Source: Vitellaria paradoxa (Eukaryota > Streptophyta > Magnoliopsida > Ericales > Sapotaceae). Taken from it: a stretch of 64,000 bases of DNA. Under the pieces are notes generated by a model. It was not told where the DNA came from, ran no database searches, and saw only the letters and a list, made by a program, of their open reading frames with translations. Positions 1-13,227 of the stretch are shown in pieces. The stretch spans positions 20,539,508 through 20,603,507 of the forward strand of contig CM034236.1 in NCBI GenBank assembly GCA_019916065.1, in the 5' to 3' direction. Made by a program: the position numbers and the translations under genes. The first letter of the stretch is position 1. The number at the start of each line of letters is the position of its first letter.

Positions 1-18
1 TTAGTTGTAATTTTTGAT

Positions 19-228
19 GTGTTTGGTGAAATAAGAAATAATTTTTAATAATTTTTAACAATCTTTTTATAAATTCTGAGTGTTTGGTAAAATTTTTAGT
101 AACTTTTGATTTTTTTAATAACTTTTTGACAACTTTTAGTAACTTTTAATAATTTTTGATGATTTTTGAGTTGAGAAGTTATTATAACAAAACAGAAGAG
201 TGATAAATTTTGGTATTTCACCAAACAC
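19..228. repeat. Foldback MITE with perfect 15 bp terminal inverted repeats
   Basis: GTGTTTGGTGAAATA at 19-33 is matched exactly by its reverse complement TATTTCACCAAACAC at 214-228. The 210 bp between is AT-rich and contains further copies of the AACTTTTAGTAA type. Size, perfect TIRs and lack of an ORF fit a non-autonomous DNA element. It sits just 3' of the phosphatase stop codon (347), so it may fall in that gene's 3' UTR or just beyond. No target duplication was established. Confidence 0.7.
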
Positions 229-346
229 CTGAGGAGCAAAACTAATTGATATTTTTTTGTTAGAAATTGTGACGCCAAATGCTACCAAAATGATATAGAT
301 ACCAAATAATTGAGAGAAAATATAATTATGCTACAACAAGATTACG

Positions 347-496
347 TTAATTTAAAATTGACACGATTTCATTGCATACCTTCTGTTTAATTGGACACTT
401 ATTAGGTTGTCTTACAATGTAAATTTGATCTCCAACTTTGTTGTATACGTCTTGATTCCGGTGCCACGACCACAAAGCATGTGTCTCGTTCTTTAC
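347..496 (-). CDS. PAP15: PAP terminal exon 7
   Basis: After acceptor GACGTGCAG it reads VKNETHALWSWHRNQD, then GDQIYIVRQPNKCPIKQK, then 11 more codons to TAA at 349-347. This short exon lies 3.3 kb from exon 6. A good donor-like sequence (AAG|GTATGC, end at 380) occurs within it, so an alternative splice to an exon left of the window is possible. The overall length makes the in-frame stop more likely. Confidence 0.82.
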   Translation of the reverse strand, partial: VKNETHALWSWHRNQDVYNKVGDQIYIVRQPNKCPIKQKVCNEIVSILN

Positions 497-2552
497 CTGC
501 ACGTCACATATTATAACCCGTCAATTTGTCAGTGAAACATAAACTTCAGGGGATTCCATGCAGATCTAACTGTCCAGAATGAATCCTATCATCACTACGA
601 AAAAGGGAACTAGAGACCCAAGATATACACCCTTTTATTAAATGTGATCCATAAGTTTAAAAATAGCTGTTATTGTTACGTAATATTTTTTAATTCTTCC
701 GTTCTTATTAAACTCTTTATTTTCTATTACGATTATATCGGCCGTTACTATTTTTTAAAAACATGCCATGATCAATTAGTATAAGTAAGCCGTCCCAACT
801 TTCTATTTTATCTGAAGTTGTTTTTCACCAAATTGGTAGTGTATGGTGGGAATGGAGGGCATTGATAATTTTGAGGATTGACTAGTTGGTGAGGCTGTGG
901 ATGAAATGGGTGGTTGGTGCTGGTGGCTGCGGATGGGCGCTCGGTGGGGTGGATACAGGGTTTGGTGGGGCTCAGTGGAGGGCCTGATGATGGCAGGGAA
1001 GTGTGGGTGAGGGCTAGTTGAGGTGGGGCTGGGGTTGGGTGAGTGGGGAGTAATATTAAGCCTATATTTTATCATTTTTACTAATTTTAAACCTTCCTAC
1101 CCTTTCTTAATGATGTTTATCTAGAGATTACTAAGGTCCCGTTTGATTTGCAAAACAAACAACAAAAAACTCTATAAATCTCTGTTAATTTTATATCACA
1201 TTAACTTTTTTCTTTCACTGCACGCATTATGAACTCTCAATTTATCTCACTTTTTTTCATTTCAAACACACCCTAAACCATCTAACCATTCATATTTTAA
1301 TTCCAAATAGCACTAGGGCAAAGCTTTTTCCTAGACAGGCAACAATTGGTATACGATGATAATTAACAACTTAAAACGCCTTTTTCTGAAATTTAAAAAA
1401 AAAAATTAACTAAGGTGTCATTTTATATATCTGTTTTGAACTCATTCTCTATTTTGTGTTTTTTAAAATAAAAAAATAGTTCAAAATATAATTTTTCACT
1501 TATATTTTCAAAAATCTATTTTAAAAAATAAAAAATAAGTTTATACATGAAATATGAACTAGTCAAAAGTCGTTTTTAGCATTTTTAACCCAAAATAAAA
1601 GAAATTCAAAACACAAAAAATAAAAAATATCAAATTAAATACATTTTCAGTATTCTTAAAATATGAACCTTAAAACAAAAAATAAAAAATAAAAAATATT
1701 AATACAAACCAAATGCCACCTATGATCCGTTTGTGATTTTAGGAGGGAAAAAAAAAGAAAAGAAACATTAATTAGGAGAGAAGGGAAAATAAGAGAAATG
1801 AAAATAATTTTTTTTCCATTTGTTTGAGAGTTTGGAAGAGAAAAGATAATTACTTTATTTTTTCTTGTTTGTAAGTTGAGAAAAACTAGAAAAAAATATC
1901 TATTTTTATTTTAATGTTGTACCCTTATTTATCAATAAATAAACCTCCCAATATTATTAGTAAATAAAGCGTAAGAACATCAAGTAAGAAACAAATAAAA
2001 TTGAAAAGTGATCCACAATAATAAAAAAATAATAATAATAATAATAAAAAACTTCAATGAAGAACGCTGCTATTTTGAAAAAAAATAAACACCTACCTTG
2101 AAATGACTAGAATACATATGCATATATATATATATACACACACATAAAGAAGATGAAACCATGTTTTTAAAACGTGATTGAACAAAAAGAAAAGAAAAGA
2201 AAAAAACAAAGCAAAATGTTATTTAAAAAAAAAAAAGAAAACTTACCCAGGCTTTGAAATCTAGACAAAGATGAAGAAGAGTAGTAAAACCTATTAAAGT
2301 GATTAAAAGGGCATAATTTGCATTAGGACATATTATAAATTTTGTCTTATTCTTTATCTCATAGGTAAATATATCATTTTAAAAATTTCATTAAACAATT
2401 TTTCTCTTTTCTCCATTTCTTTCCACTTTTAGAAGGGTGAAAATTTTTAAAAACAAACACTAACTTTTTTTTTCCCATTTCTTTCTATTTCTTTTTTTTT
2501 TCTTTTCCAAAAAAACTCACAAACAAAAGTTAAGTTTTGAAATTGTTTCTTT

Positions 2553-2587
<35 letters not shown>

Positions 2588-5500
2588 AGGCTGCTAATGT
2601 TTTTGAGCATCAAAGTGACTTGTTTTCATTCTCAATTGGCTGAGATGAAAGACAATAAATTCACAATCACAAATGAATTAAGGATTATAATAACGATATC
2701 TTTATGCTGAATAAATAATGTTGGTCATATGCACATAGCTTGTGCACTTAGGGCTTTAAAATGAAGCAAACTATGGAGCTTCACTATTGCTCAGCGTCAA
2801 CTTGTCATGAAACCAAATCACAATTTAAAACTCGTTTATTTTATGAGTAAATTCGACTTTATTTTGATAAGAATAAATATGTAGAAAACAATCACCTTAC
2901 TCGAATCAATTGAAACTCCTTTTAGATTAATTACTCAAAAATTCAGCAAGTTAAATTTGAATATATTTTAAAGATTGGTAAGATTTTAAAATAAAAATAA
3001 AATAAAATAAAAATCTACTGCTCATCTCGATTTTGAATAATTTAAAGTTGGGGAGCAATAGAGAGAGGCAACCAGGGGGTTAGATTGGTGGCCAAGACTC
3101 GTGGTTTGGAAGTGTGCTCTCTAGAAGATCTCAGGCTTGGTTTGGTTATGCACAAGTTGGTTTTTGATTTTTTTTAATTTTTTTTAATTTTATATGATTT
3201 TTTTCACCAAATTTTGATCTTCTTTTCAAAAATTTGTACCTTTTAAAAGTGTTAATTAATTGTATGGATAAACAAAAGAAATCTAAAAATTCATATCTGT
3301 TTTAACAAAAACCATCTATTTTGATAAAAAAAAGTAACGAAAAAATTAATTTTTTTATTTTTTAATTTTAATTTTTATTTATTTTTAAGACAAAGGAAGC
3401 TCATTTTGAAACCACTTTAAGAGTATGTCTCGGAAGAATAGCTGGCCACTCAACTTTTTGATTTTTTTTTTAAATAGTTAAATTTATCTTATTATATTTT
3501 AAATTTTTTTTAAATTATAATGAGTAAAAATGTCCAATTAATAAAATGATAAAAAGCTAAAGTTAATTTTTTTCTTTTTCTTCTTAAACACAAAAAAAAA
3601 ATTAATAAAAATAATTAACTTTTTCTTCTCTCCAAACACCCAAGAAAAAGAAAAAAAAATTAATTTTTTTAGTTAGTAGTAAAAAAAAAGTTAACTACTC
3701 AGTTTTTTTTTTTTTTAATCCCAAACTGTACTTTAATTACTTCTTTGGGAAGTGGTGAGTTGGGGAGATTTCTCGTATGGAGAGAGAGAGAGAGAGAGAG
3801 GGGTACCTCAAGAATCCCATGACCAAAGCTACTTTCTCTGTAAGCGCTAAAATCAGGCTGGCGGTCCCAGCAGAACTTGCCAGCTGCTGGACCTGACGTA
3901 AAATTGCGTGCACAATTACCAAGTCTGGAAGATGGCTTGGGACAGCTTCCAGGCTCATCAGCAAAAGGAATTGCCCTGCTTTCTCTGTTACCACCATCGC
4001 CAATTGTGATGTGAACAGGTCCGCAAGCATCCAAGGCGTAGTTATAAACCCTGTTAGACCTCTCATAGGCATGAACCTGTACAATTTTTTGCCAAATAAA
4101 TGGATCCGTTTGAAGCCAAAAATATATATATATATATATATATAAATAAAATAAAGTAAGATAAAATGAAATATTTTATAAATTTATAATTATATAGTGA
4201 GATAAAAAGTGAACAATTTTTAAAAAATTTTAAAAATTTTCAAAATTTTTCAATTATTTTTAATAAACCAAATGTACCAAATATTTTAGATTCACATCCA
4301 CGTATATTGCATATACTTTTCCACAAAGTTATTAAAAAATAATAGTTCGTATGAATGAAGTAAAATAAAATAAAAAAAAGAAAAGAAGAGAAATGATTTT
4401 ATAATCTATTATTTATTTGTGAGTTTTTTCTAAAAATGAAAAATAAAAAATGAAAAAAAATTAAAAAAATGAGTATTAAAATTTTAAAAATTTCACTCTG
4501 GCATGAGTGGGCGAAAAAGGAAAGGAGATAAAAAAAGAATAAAGCATAAAAAAAATAAAATTTCAAATATATCAAAGGATTAAATAAATTAGCAACCTTT
4601 TAACTTTTTAAAAGATTTAATAATAAAATAAAAATAGATACTTTTTTTTTATTTCTTCTCAACTTATAAACAAATGGAAAAAAAATTATTGTCATTTCTT
4701 CACCTTTCTCTTCTTTCCTAACTAATATTTTTTTTCCAAGTCTTTTCTTTTCTAAATTCACAAAAGTACCTAAAGGAGTCCTCTTGAATGATTAACAGCG
4801 TGTTTGTTTTGGGAGAAAATGGGAAAGAAGGAAAAATGGGAGGCTCTATTTGGTTTGGAAAGAAATGAGAGGGAAAGAAAATTGTTCATTTTTTTTTTTT
4901 TTTTTTTTTGTTTCATCGACTGTTGGGCGGAAAAAGGACGAAAAGAGGAGGGCGGAGGAGAAAGAAAGAGGGAAAGAAGAGCTAGGGAGAGAGTTTTTTG
5001 CATTTTTGTTCAAAACTATGTGTCTCATTTTATTTTAAAATAATTTTTAAATAAAGTTTAAATTAGAACATATACACATATGTACGTACATATTTTCTAT
5101 TCATCAATTTCCTTCTAACACAAAAGAAGAAAAACCCTCTATTCTAGAAGGAAGAAAGATCCATTCTCTCCATTTTCTTTTCTTCCCCTTCTTCATTATT
5201 CTCACAATAAACATAACATAAAGGGAGAAAAAAAATGTTCGGTTATCTCTATTTTCATTCTTCTAATAAACATAGGGTTCGTTTGGTATGGCAAAAAATA
5301 ACGAAAAAGAGCAAAAAATATGATTTGAAAAATTTTTTAACGTTTGGTACACAATCACCAAATCATGTTTTTCAGAGATGAATAATGAAACTTTTTAACC
5401 TTTGTATCAGTTTTTAGGAGAGAGAAACCGTCTGAACGGATTTTTTAATTCTATCTGAACGGTTTTATATTAGAATTTATTTAAAATTATTAGGATCTGT

Positions 5501-8500
5501 AAAAAATTTATCAGGGTTTGTAAATATTTGTTGAGATATGTAAATACATATATATATTTATAAAAATTTTATGAAATACGAGAAGTGCAAAATGTGTTAG
5601 AAAATTTAAAAATTTTTAGAAAATTTCAAAATTTTTTTTTTTTTTTTTTTTTTTGACAAATGGACCTATAACATGAAGAAAAATGTTATGAACAATTATG
5701 AATGACGCGATGCCTAAGTATGGGCATTCATGTCTAAGAGTCTCATACTGTATTTTACACACACATAAAAGGCTAAGATTTAGCGTAGGCCAAGATTAAA
5801 TAACAAGTTTGAATTGCTAAGAGAGATGCGACTGTGCAAAGACATTTCACTTTTAGGTGTAACTATTAAAGAAATTAAGAAATATCCTCTGGACATTTTT
5901 AATTGTGAAAAAGGATTTGAAAGATAATTGTTGGACGCAGAAATTATTGGCTGAAACAAAAATTCTCTACAACAGTTCTTATAAGATAATAATAGGCTCG
6001 TTTGGTTTGTAATAATTTGATGAAAATCTCCAAAAATTTTTACAAATTTCTGTTAACTTTATATCACATCAACTTTTTTCTCTCACTGCATGTATTACGA
6101 ACTCTCCCCAAACCACAATTTATCTCAATTTATCTCATTTTTTCTTACACTTTATCGCAATTTTCTTATAACAATTTGAACTAGAATAATGTGTTTATGA
6201 CACTATTTTCAATTAAAAAGAAAAACTAATAGGTTATTTCATCTAAAAGTAATTAACCCACAATATAATCGCGTTATTTTGACAATAAATTCTTATTATG
6301 TATCATCATGTTAGTAACATTGCAATTACATAAATAGGAATGTTATCAGGGTAACTATTGGGAGGGAATTCCAATCCCCGTTCACGTTTAGCAAGCAGTG
6401 TCCCTGTAACCAAATCCCACCCCCCTCTCCATTAAAGAATAAATCCTTCCATTATTTCTATCCCCCCCTGGGTACAAATTTTCTGTCTTTAATTTGTTTA
6501 AAAGTAAAAATTATTTATAGAGTTAAAAGAATATTATATATTGTTTATTAAAAAAATGTGCATATTTTAAATAAAATAATTCTATTAGAAACAAAAACTA
6601 TATATTTAAAATTAAATATTGTTATATAATAACATATACTATCGTATAAATATAATTAATGTGTAAATAAGTATGCGACAAGGTGAAAACTATTTTCTCG
6701 CATATGGATAAACTCAACACGTTGGGGAGTATGAACGGATCACACAAATCCAATATACATTAAATGACTCATATTCACTTAAAAGATTAAGTAGGGATGG
6801 GCATTTTCGGCCGACCCATCCGAATCTGATCCGTTATCCGATCTGAATGGATGTGAAATTTGGATTTTTTTTTTTTTTTTTTTTTTTGAGATTAGATCGG
6901 ATTTGGATTTGGTTTTTTAAAAAAAAAAATTAAATATTGGATCGGATATGGGGATGGTATTGTCTCCACCCCAATCTGCCCCGAATCCGATATCTAATCC
7001 AAATCTATCCCAATCTGCCCCGATTTGTCCCGATCTGTCCCAAATAATATCTAAATAACCCCAAATCATTTGAAACAATAATAGCAACATCGTCACTATA
7101 CCATGGCAAACAATATTCACATTTATAATACTCTAGATTTATTGAACTTCACTATTATTATCATTAAAATGAATATTGATAAATAAATTTAAAACAAAAA
7201 TTGTCATCGTTTTGTATTAATTACGGGAGCGTTTGAGAAAAAAATTATAAATTTAATTTTTTTCTCACTTTTGTGCAAATTGAAGTTTTAAAAGTTCAAT
7301 TTATTTCTTTCATACTCAAAAATCAACAAAACTTAAAAAGATAAATTTAAAATTTTATAAGGTATATCATTTGGGACTCTACAAAATTATATAAATCCCC
7401 TTAAAATTTAAAATTTTACTTACTACACAAATTATGAAACTATAATTTTTATAAATTTATATTAATTTATACAATTTTAAATCTCATTATGACTTGTAAA
7501 CTCAATTGTTTTAAAAAAAATATCTAGATACAAATTTTAAAAAATAATTAAAATATTTTATTTGTTATTTTATTTTATTTTTCTTATTTTTAGTACAAAA
7601 AATTACTGTTTCATTAAGTAACTTCTTTCTTGAACTTAGAATATTTTATTGTTTTCCCTATATTTTTAACATTTTCAACTAAAATATATTTTTGAACTTT
7701 TCAATATTGATATTCAAAAGAGTTCTCTAGAAAATAGATTTTTCAAATAGTTTAACTAAAATGTTTTATGAAACATTTAATATTTTTTTATAGTGGAAAT
7801 TATTTTTTAAAAAATATATAGAGAAGGTAACTTATTAATTTTTTTCTTAGATAGTTTGATAAGTACAGATAATTACATTTTAAATTTTTTGAAAAAATTT
7901 ACTTATGCAGATGAGTTATCTTATTATGATAAAAATTTATAGTTCTATGTTATTTTAAAAAATTATTTGTTATTATAAAAAAATTAAAATTTTTTGTAGT
8001 TTTATTTTTTTTCTATATGTGAATGCTGAGGAAAAAAATCAGTTATTCTATTTTAAAATTAGGTTGATGTAAAAAGTTAATAGAGACAAAGAAGAATTAG
8101 AAATTTAAATTTATAACTTTTATTTTCATGTTTATAGGTTTTATATAAGAAAAAAATTTAGAAAGCTAAAATAAATTTTATTTTTATCTATATTTTTAGC
8201 AATCATAAAAAAATAAATTTAAATTTATTTGATTAAGATATAAAATAAATTAAAATTTATTTATAAACTTTTATCATGTTTTTTAACATTTTGATATTTA
8301 TTTATTTTTTTATAATTCTTTTAAATTTTATTTATTTTAAAATTTACCAACTCATGTTTTTTTTATATTTTAATCATTACAGTATTTTTAAATATATTAC
8401 TAGATTATTGAAATGTATTACATTATTTACAAAATATGTTATTATGTATTAGTTTGATTTTGGATATGAATTATTTGGTAATAATATGATACATGCAACT

Positions 8501-11500
8501 TAAGGGTAGATTTGGAGGTAAACAAATGATTTGGAGTTTTGGATATCCATGGATATATATGTTCTCCATTTGGAATGGGGATAAAGGTCCAAAAAAATAT
8601 CTGTTTGAAGTTCAGGACAAATTTGGAAGTAGGCAGAGGATTTTGAGTTTGGATTTAGATAATACCATATCCGCCTCCGATCTGCCCCGTTTCCATCCCT
8701 AAGATTAAGTCTTATAAGTGGTGAGTCATCTAAATATATATTAAAGTCCAACCTCTTTTTTATTTATCTGATGTGGTTTTCAGCTTTCACACATGTTTTC
8801 AACACCCCTCACACAAGAGTTCAGTGAAAAGAGACTTTGATACCATGTTAAAAAAAAACCATAGACCTAATTCAATCTTAAAATTTGACTCACAAATTAT
8901 GAATTGTCCAAAGCATTTTATGCAAAGGGTGTCATAATACGAACAATATAAGACTTGGGATAAATCTATTGATTTTATACTTAGTCTACCATTTATAAGG
9001 AGAGTGGGTGCACTTGTAGAGAAGCTTGCAATGGCACTGAAATGCAATAGAGAGACACTCACATGTCCAGTGAAGACCAAGTCCACACCATATTTATAAA
9101 GTAGTTCTTCCATTGCCTCCCTCATACAATCTGCTTCTCTGTAATGTGCTTTGTAGCTGTTGTACCAAGGTGGATGCCACGTAGCCACCAACCATGGTGT
9201 CACTTCTCTGTCAACCTTAGCAAGGTCTTTCTCCAGCCATTTATATTGATCCGCTGCAATTAATGACATAATGAGAAGCTAGGGGATCTCAATACATGGC
9301 CGATATGTGTTTATCAACAATACTACTTACAACAAAGAAATAACTTCCATTAAGAGACCACGTGAAATAAAATTTGATAGCAATTCCATGATAACATTTT
9401 TTTGGTCGTTGGGTTAAAATCCGATGGTCCAATCATATTTATATGTTTTTAATTAAAAAGTACATAAATATATTCAAATCATTAAATTTTAATTCAACAA
9501 CCCATAAGTCTGATATCACAAAATTGATAGTAAAGGAGTTGTCAGCCTCTCTCCTTTGGAAATAAATTAACTCTAAGGATGCAAAAAAGAAAAGAAAAAA
9601 TAGAGAATGATTGTTTTTTTTTTTTTTTTTTTTTGAGAATGATTTTTTTTTGAGTAAAATTTTTCATAAAATAATACTATGCTATTAGGAAAAAATTAGA
9701 AATATTAACCAGAATGATGTAAAGGTTTTGTGGGTCTATCGCTTCAATATGTTTAACCCATAAAGATGTTCTATAGTTACAAGATTATCATTAATTTATT
9801 ATCCTCATGATTAAAAATTTAGCAGAAGATTTAATTATAGAATTTCTTTTTTCCTTTTCCATATGCATATAAAGTAGGCAGAAGAATAATGAGAGGGGCA
9901 ATCAGTTTAGTACATGATTTGTTAAAAGAAGTGTAGGCTCCAAGCATGAGAAAATGAATGCCCCCAGCATTGAATGAGTAATACAAAGTGGATGAAGATC
10001 CACTCTCGGCAGAAAGGAATCCAAACCGAGTGCTAAAAGCAGCAAATGTTGCATCTCCCCCCTGCTGTGGTTCTATGTCATGGTTTCCTTCTATCATCAT
10101 TATTGGAACTTTAGCCAACACACGCTGCATGTACCTGGAACACAAATCCTCCATCACATATGAGTGTGTCGTGCGTGTATATGTATATATATATGTCCAT
10201 ATCCATAAGCTTGGAAGCTTCCAAGGCTAAAATGTTAGTCATGATTCATGAGCTTCTCAATTAAATTACATAAATATAGAGAGAGCAGGAAAAAAAATAT
10301 TACTTTAATGAGAATCTCTCTTTCTCTCTCTCTCTCCTGATCACTCAGGGGTCTGGAGCAACTTACCTACTTTTCAACTAACGTGCTCCTCAATTAATTC
10401 TTGAGGGTCTTGGAGTTACCGGTCAGCTAAGCTTCTAGTGGCCCAAGATTTGCTAGGAAAAGGTTTCAAACACTGGTTGACTTAGAATGCAAGTCTCAAG
10501 GCTCTAGCTGTGGCCGACTCACCCTACACTTTCGGTTACTTTAATTAGAATCTCATAAAAATACAACATAACTATAAGAGAGAGGCTCTAAGTTAGAAAA
10601 AGTAGGCATTATATTATAGTAATTCCTGAACATTACTTTATAACAACACCCTACATAACTCTAGAGCAGGAGACTGTAATTCTAAAGCAAGAGACTGCCC
10701 TTATTTTGCAGAGTGATTCTAGAGCATTATTTTATCACAACATTCTTTATCAGTAATGTATTTTAAATGATAACCCCACTTTCACCTCGTTTAATATTTT
10801 GAATAATTTTTTTAAGATTAATATAGCACATTAATTATTAGTTTGTGCATCTTTCATCTATGATAATCAAGATACAGGTAACTAAAAAAAAAAAAAAAAT
10901 CTATTTGAGACAACTCCGCGATACAACGGATCCTGGGTCTAAAAACCTGATGGACCCAGTTTGTATTTTCAAAAGGTTTGGACTAATAGTTTAGGCGCGC
11001 AGTTTGATCTTGAGAAATTTTGAGCCGAGCCTGAGATTAAACAATTGGTGTGGGTCTGGGTTGGCCTGATAGGCTTCATATAATTTTTTTTTTTAACTTA
11101 AATTTAATATATATTTGATACTTGGCAAATTTTTTAAACCCAAGTGAGACTAATATATATATATATATATACCTCTTTAAGAACCTGGCCTAAATTAGAT
11201 TGGCTCTGCTTTGGGAGTAAAAGTTGGGAAATAGTTTACCTGCCCCAATAATCCCAACGAGGCTGATAGGACTGACGAACGATGTGCCCAAATGTACAAG
11301 GGAAGCAATTAGATCCAGTACCATTTGCCAGATACAAGTCAGCATAGGTTGCATCCCCAGTCATTAAAATAAGACTCGGGTCGTTTTTCATCATATGTTC
11401 AACAGTAGAAGTGGTGTTGTGGGTAAGACCAAGGTCCCCTACTAGTGCTATTCTCTTTGGGTAACTTCTGGGCCCAGAAATGGGCATTGTCTTGAAATGA

Positions 11501-13191
11501 AAGACCTTACTCATTGCTCTTCTAGAAGGGTCTCCACACCGATAATAATATACTTTGTTAGGCTTCAATCCTGCAAAAAGAAATAAAAGTTAACCTACTC
11601 ATTAGTTATACATATATATATATATATATATATCATCCAAAGCTTTTCATATTCCTAATCACTGTTTTTCTGTACATTGATCACATAAATATATGTAAAT
11701 CATTTATATAAAAAAATCATTAATATTACGCAATCAGAAAAATTTTACCTGAATTTTTATTCGTATTTAGGTGATGTAATATTATTGTGGCCTTTCACTT
11801 TAAATAAAAGAACTTTTCAAAAAATATTTTTATTACAAAAGTATCATTACCATTCTAGTAATAATTTTTGGTGAAATATTATGATGCAAAAATGTTGTGT
11901 GTATGTGTGTGTGAAAAGTGAATTATAAATTGTTTGAAGTGATATATATAGAACCATGGAAGTGATATACATTGCATATTGATCAACCTATCTCTTATTA
12001 TATTTGGAAGCATTCACATGCAACATACAAATTTTCAAACACAATATACACATACATGAAACAATTGAACAAAATAAAATCCAACTCTACTAGAATTTTA
12101 ATAAAAAAGTTGCATAAAATAATGTTACTTACGGAGTATAAATACTTCAAAATAATTGTTGTATTTGTAATCGATAAGGTGAAAAACATGTCAAATCAAT
12201 ATGTCATGTCGTTCATGTGATTTATCTAATTATTTAATTACTTTTTTGTAAAATATGATTAAGATTAAACTAAATAATAAGAAAAATTTATCAAATCATA
12301 AAATATTTTATCGTATATTTTATATGTTCAATTTGATATTGAGTTATTTTTGTTCATCTCGATATATGATAATACATAATCAATAAAAGTATATTAAAAG
12401 TTATATATTTTTAGATAACTTCACCGTGTATTTTTATTTTATTTTTTTAATCATCGTATTCATATTTATAGTGTGTTTGAATCTCATATCAATATCCACA
12501 ATTTTTATGTTAATGACATTTTTTTTTAATAAAACTTCACAATTTAGTGACAAATTATTTAAAAGTGATTGATTTATAATATATTCATGGGCAAAGCTAG
12601 GGGCTAGGGGTGGCCATGGTCACCCATAAGTTCTGAAAAATGATACTCGTATATATAAATTTTTTCCTAACAAAATTATTCTATGACTTAGTCCCTTTTA
12701 AAATGTTAAAAAATTATTGATCTTAGTCAGAAAAATATCACCAATAGTACATTCAAATTTTTAAATTAAAAATATTTACCAAAAAATTTAGATTATAAAC
12801 CAGTATTCCTAAAATTAAATTATTTTTTTTAATTGTTATATATAATTCAAAAATTGAAAGTTCAACCAATTGTACCATCTAAACTTCTATATATTAATTT
12901 ATTTTTTTATTTACTAAATATAATTTATAATATCAATTATAATTTTTTGACCCTTAGACCCAAAATTCTGGATTCGCCCCTAAATACATCTACACCGTTA
13001 TATACGTTTTAAAATTCTAATTACATGGTGCAGCTATAATGGGCATGTTTGGAGTCAACACAAAACACTAGAAAACTCTACAATCTCTACAAATACAAAT
13101 TACGAGACAATAAATTTAAATTCTTCACTCATTGCACAAAATACGAGACATTAACTTTTATAATTTTATACAATTTTATACAACTCCAAAC

Positions 13192-13227
<36 letters not shown>

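Larger units (their letters stand above)
497..3806 (-). other. PAP intron 6 (3310 bp)
   Basis: No gene seen. Contents are a G-rich island (about 835-1055), a MITE copy (about 1135-1275), a long run of A/T-rich sequence, a (TC)n microsatellite at 2551-2578, and short poly-A/poly-T tracts including 3703-3717 near the exon 6 side. The proline-rich reading frame opposite the G-rich island (803-1075) is low-complexity and has no family features. Confidence 0.75.
4077..9062 (-). other. PAP intron 5 (4986 bp)
   Basis: The longest intron of the gene. It holds an (AT)n run (about 4121-4143), poly-A/T tracts, a purine-rich block with a T run at about 4888-4909, a MITE M1 copy near 6000 and a 1.9 kb hAT-like element at 6792-8701. 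No coding exon is needed here: exon 5 and exon 6 join in phase 0 within the GHxH motif. Confidence 0.75.

Noticed and set aside
380..380. Additional PAP exon left of the window, via donor at 379-378
   Set aside because: The donor-like AAG|GTATGC is good, but reading through gives a stop 11 codons later and a family-typical total length, so an extra exon is not needed. It is kept only as an alternative.
803..1075. Proline-rich 90-codon frame on the minus strand
   Set aside because: It is the reading of a low-complexity C-rich strand inside a PAP intron, with no family motif, splice logic or codon signature.
4770..5043. Overlapping frames around a poly-T/purine block
   Set aside because: They overlap on both strands and consist of K/E/R or F/S runs from simple sequence.
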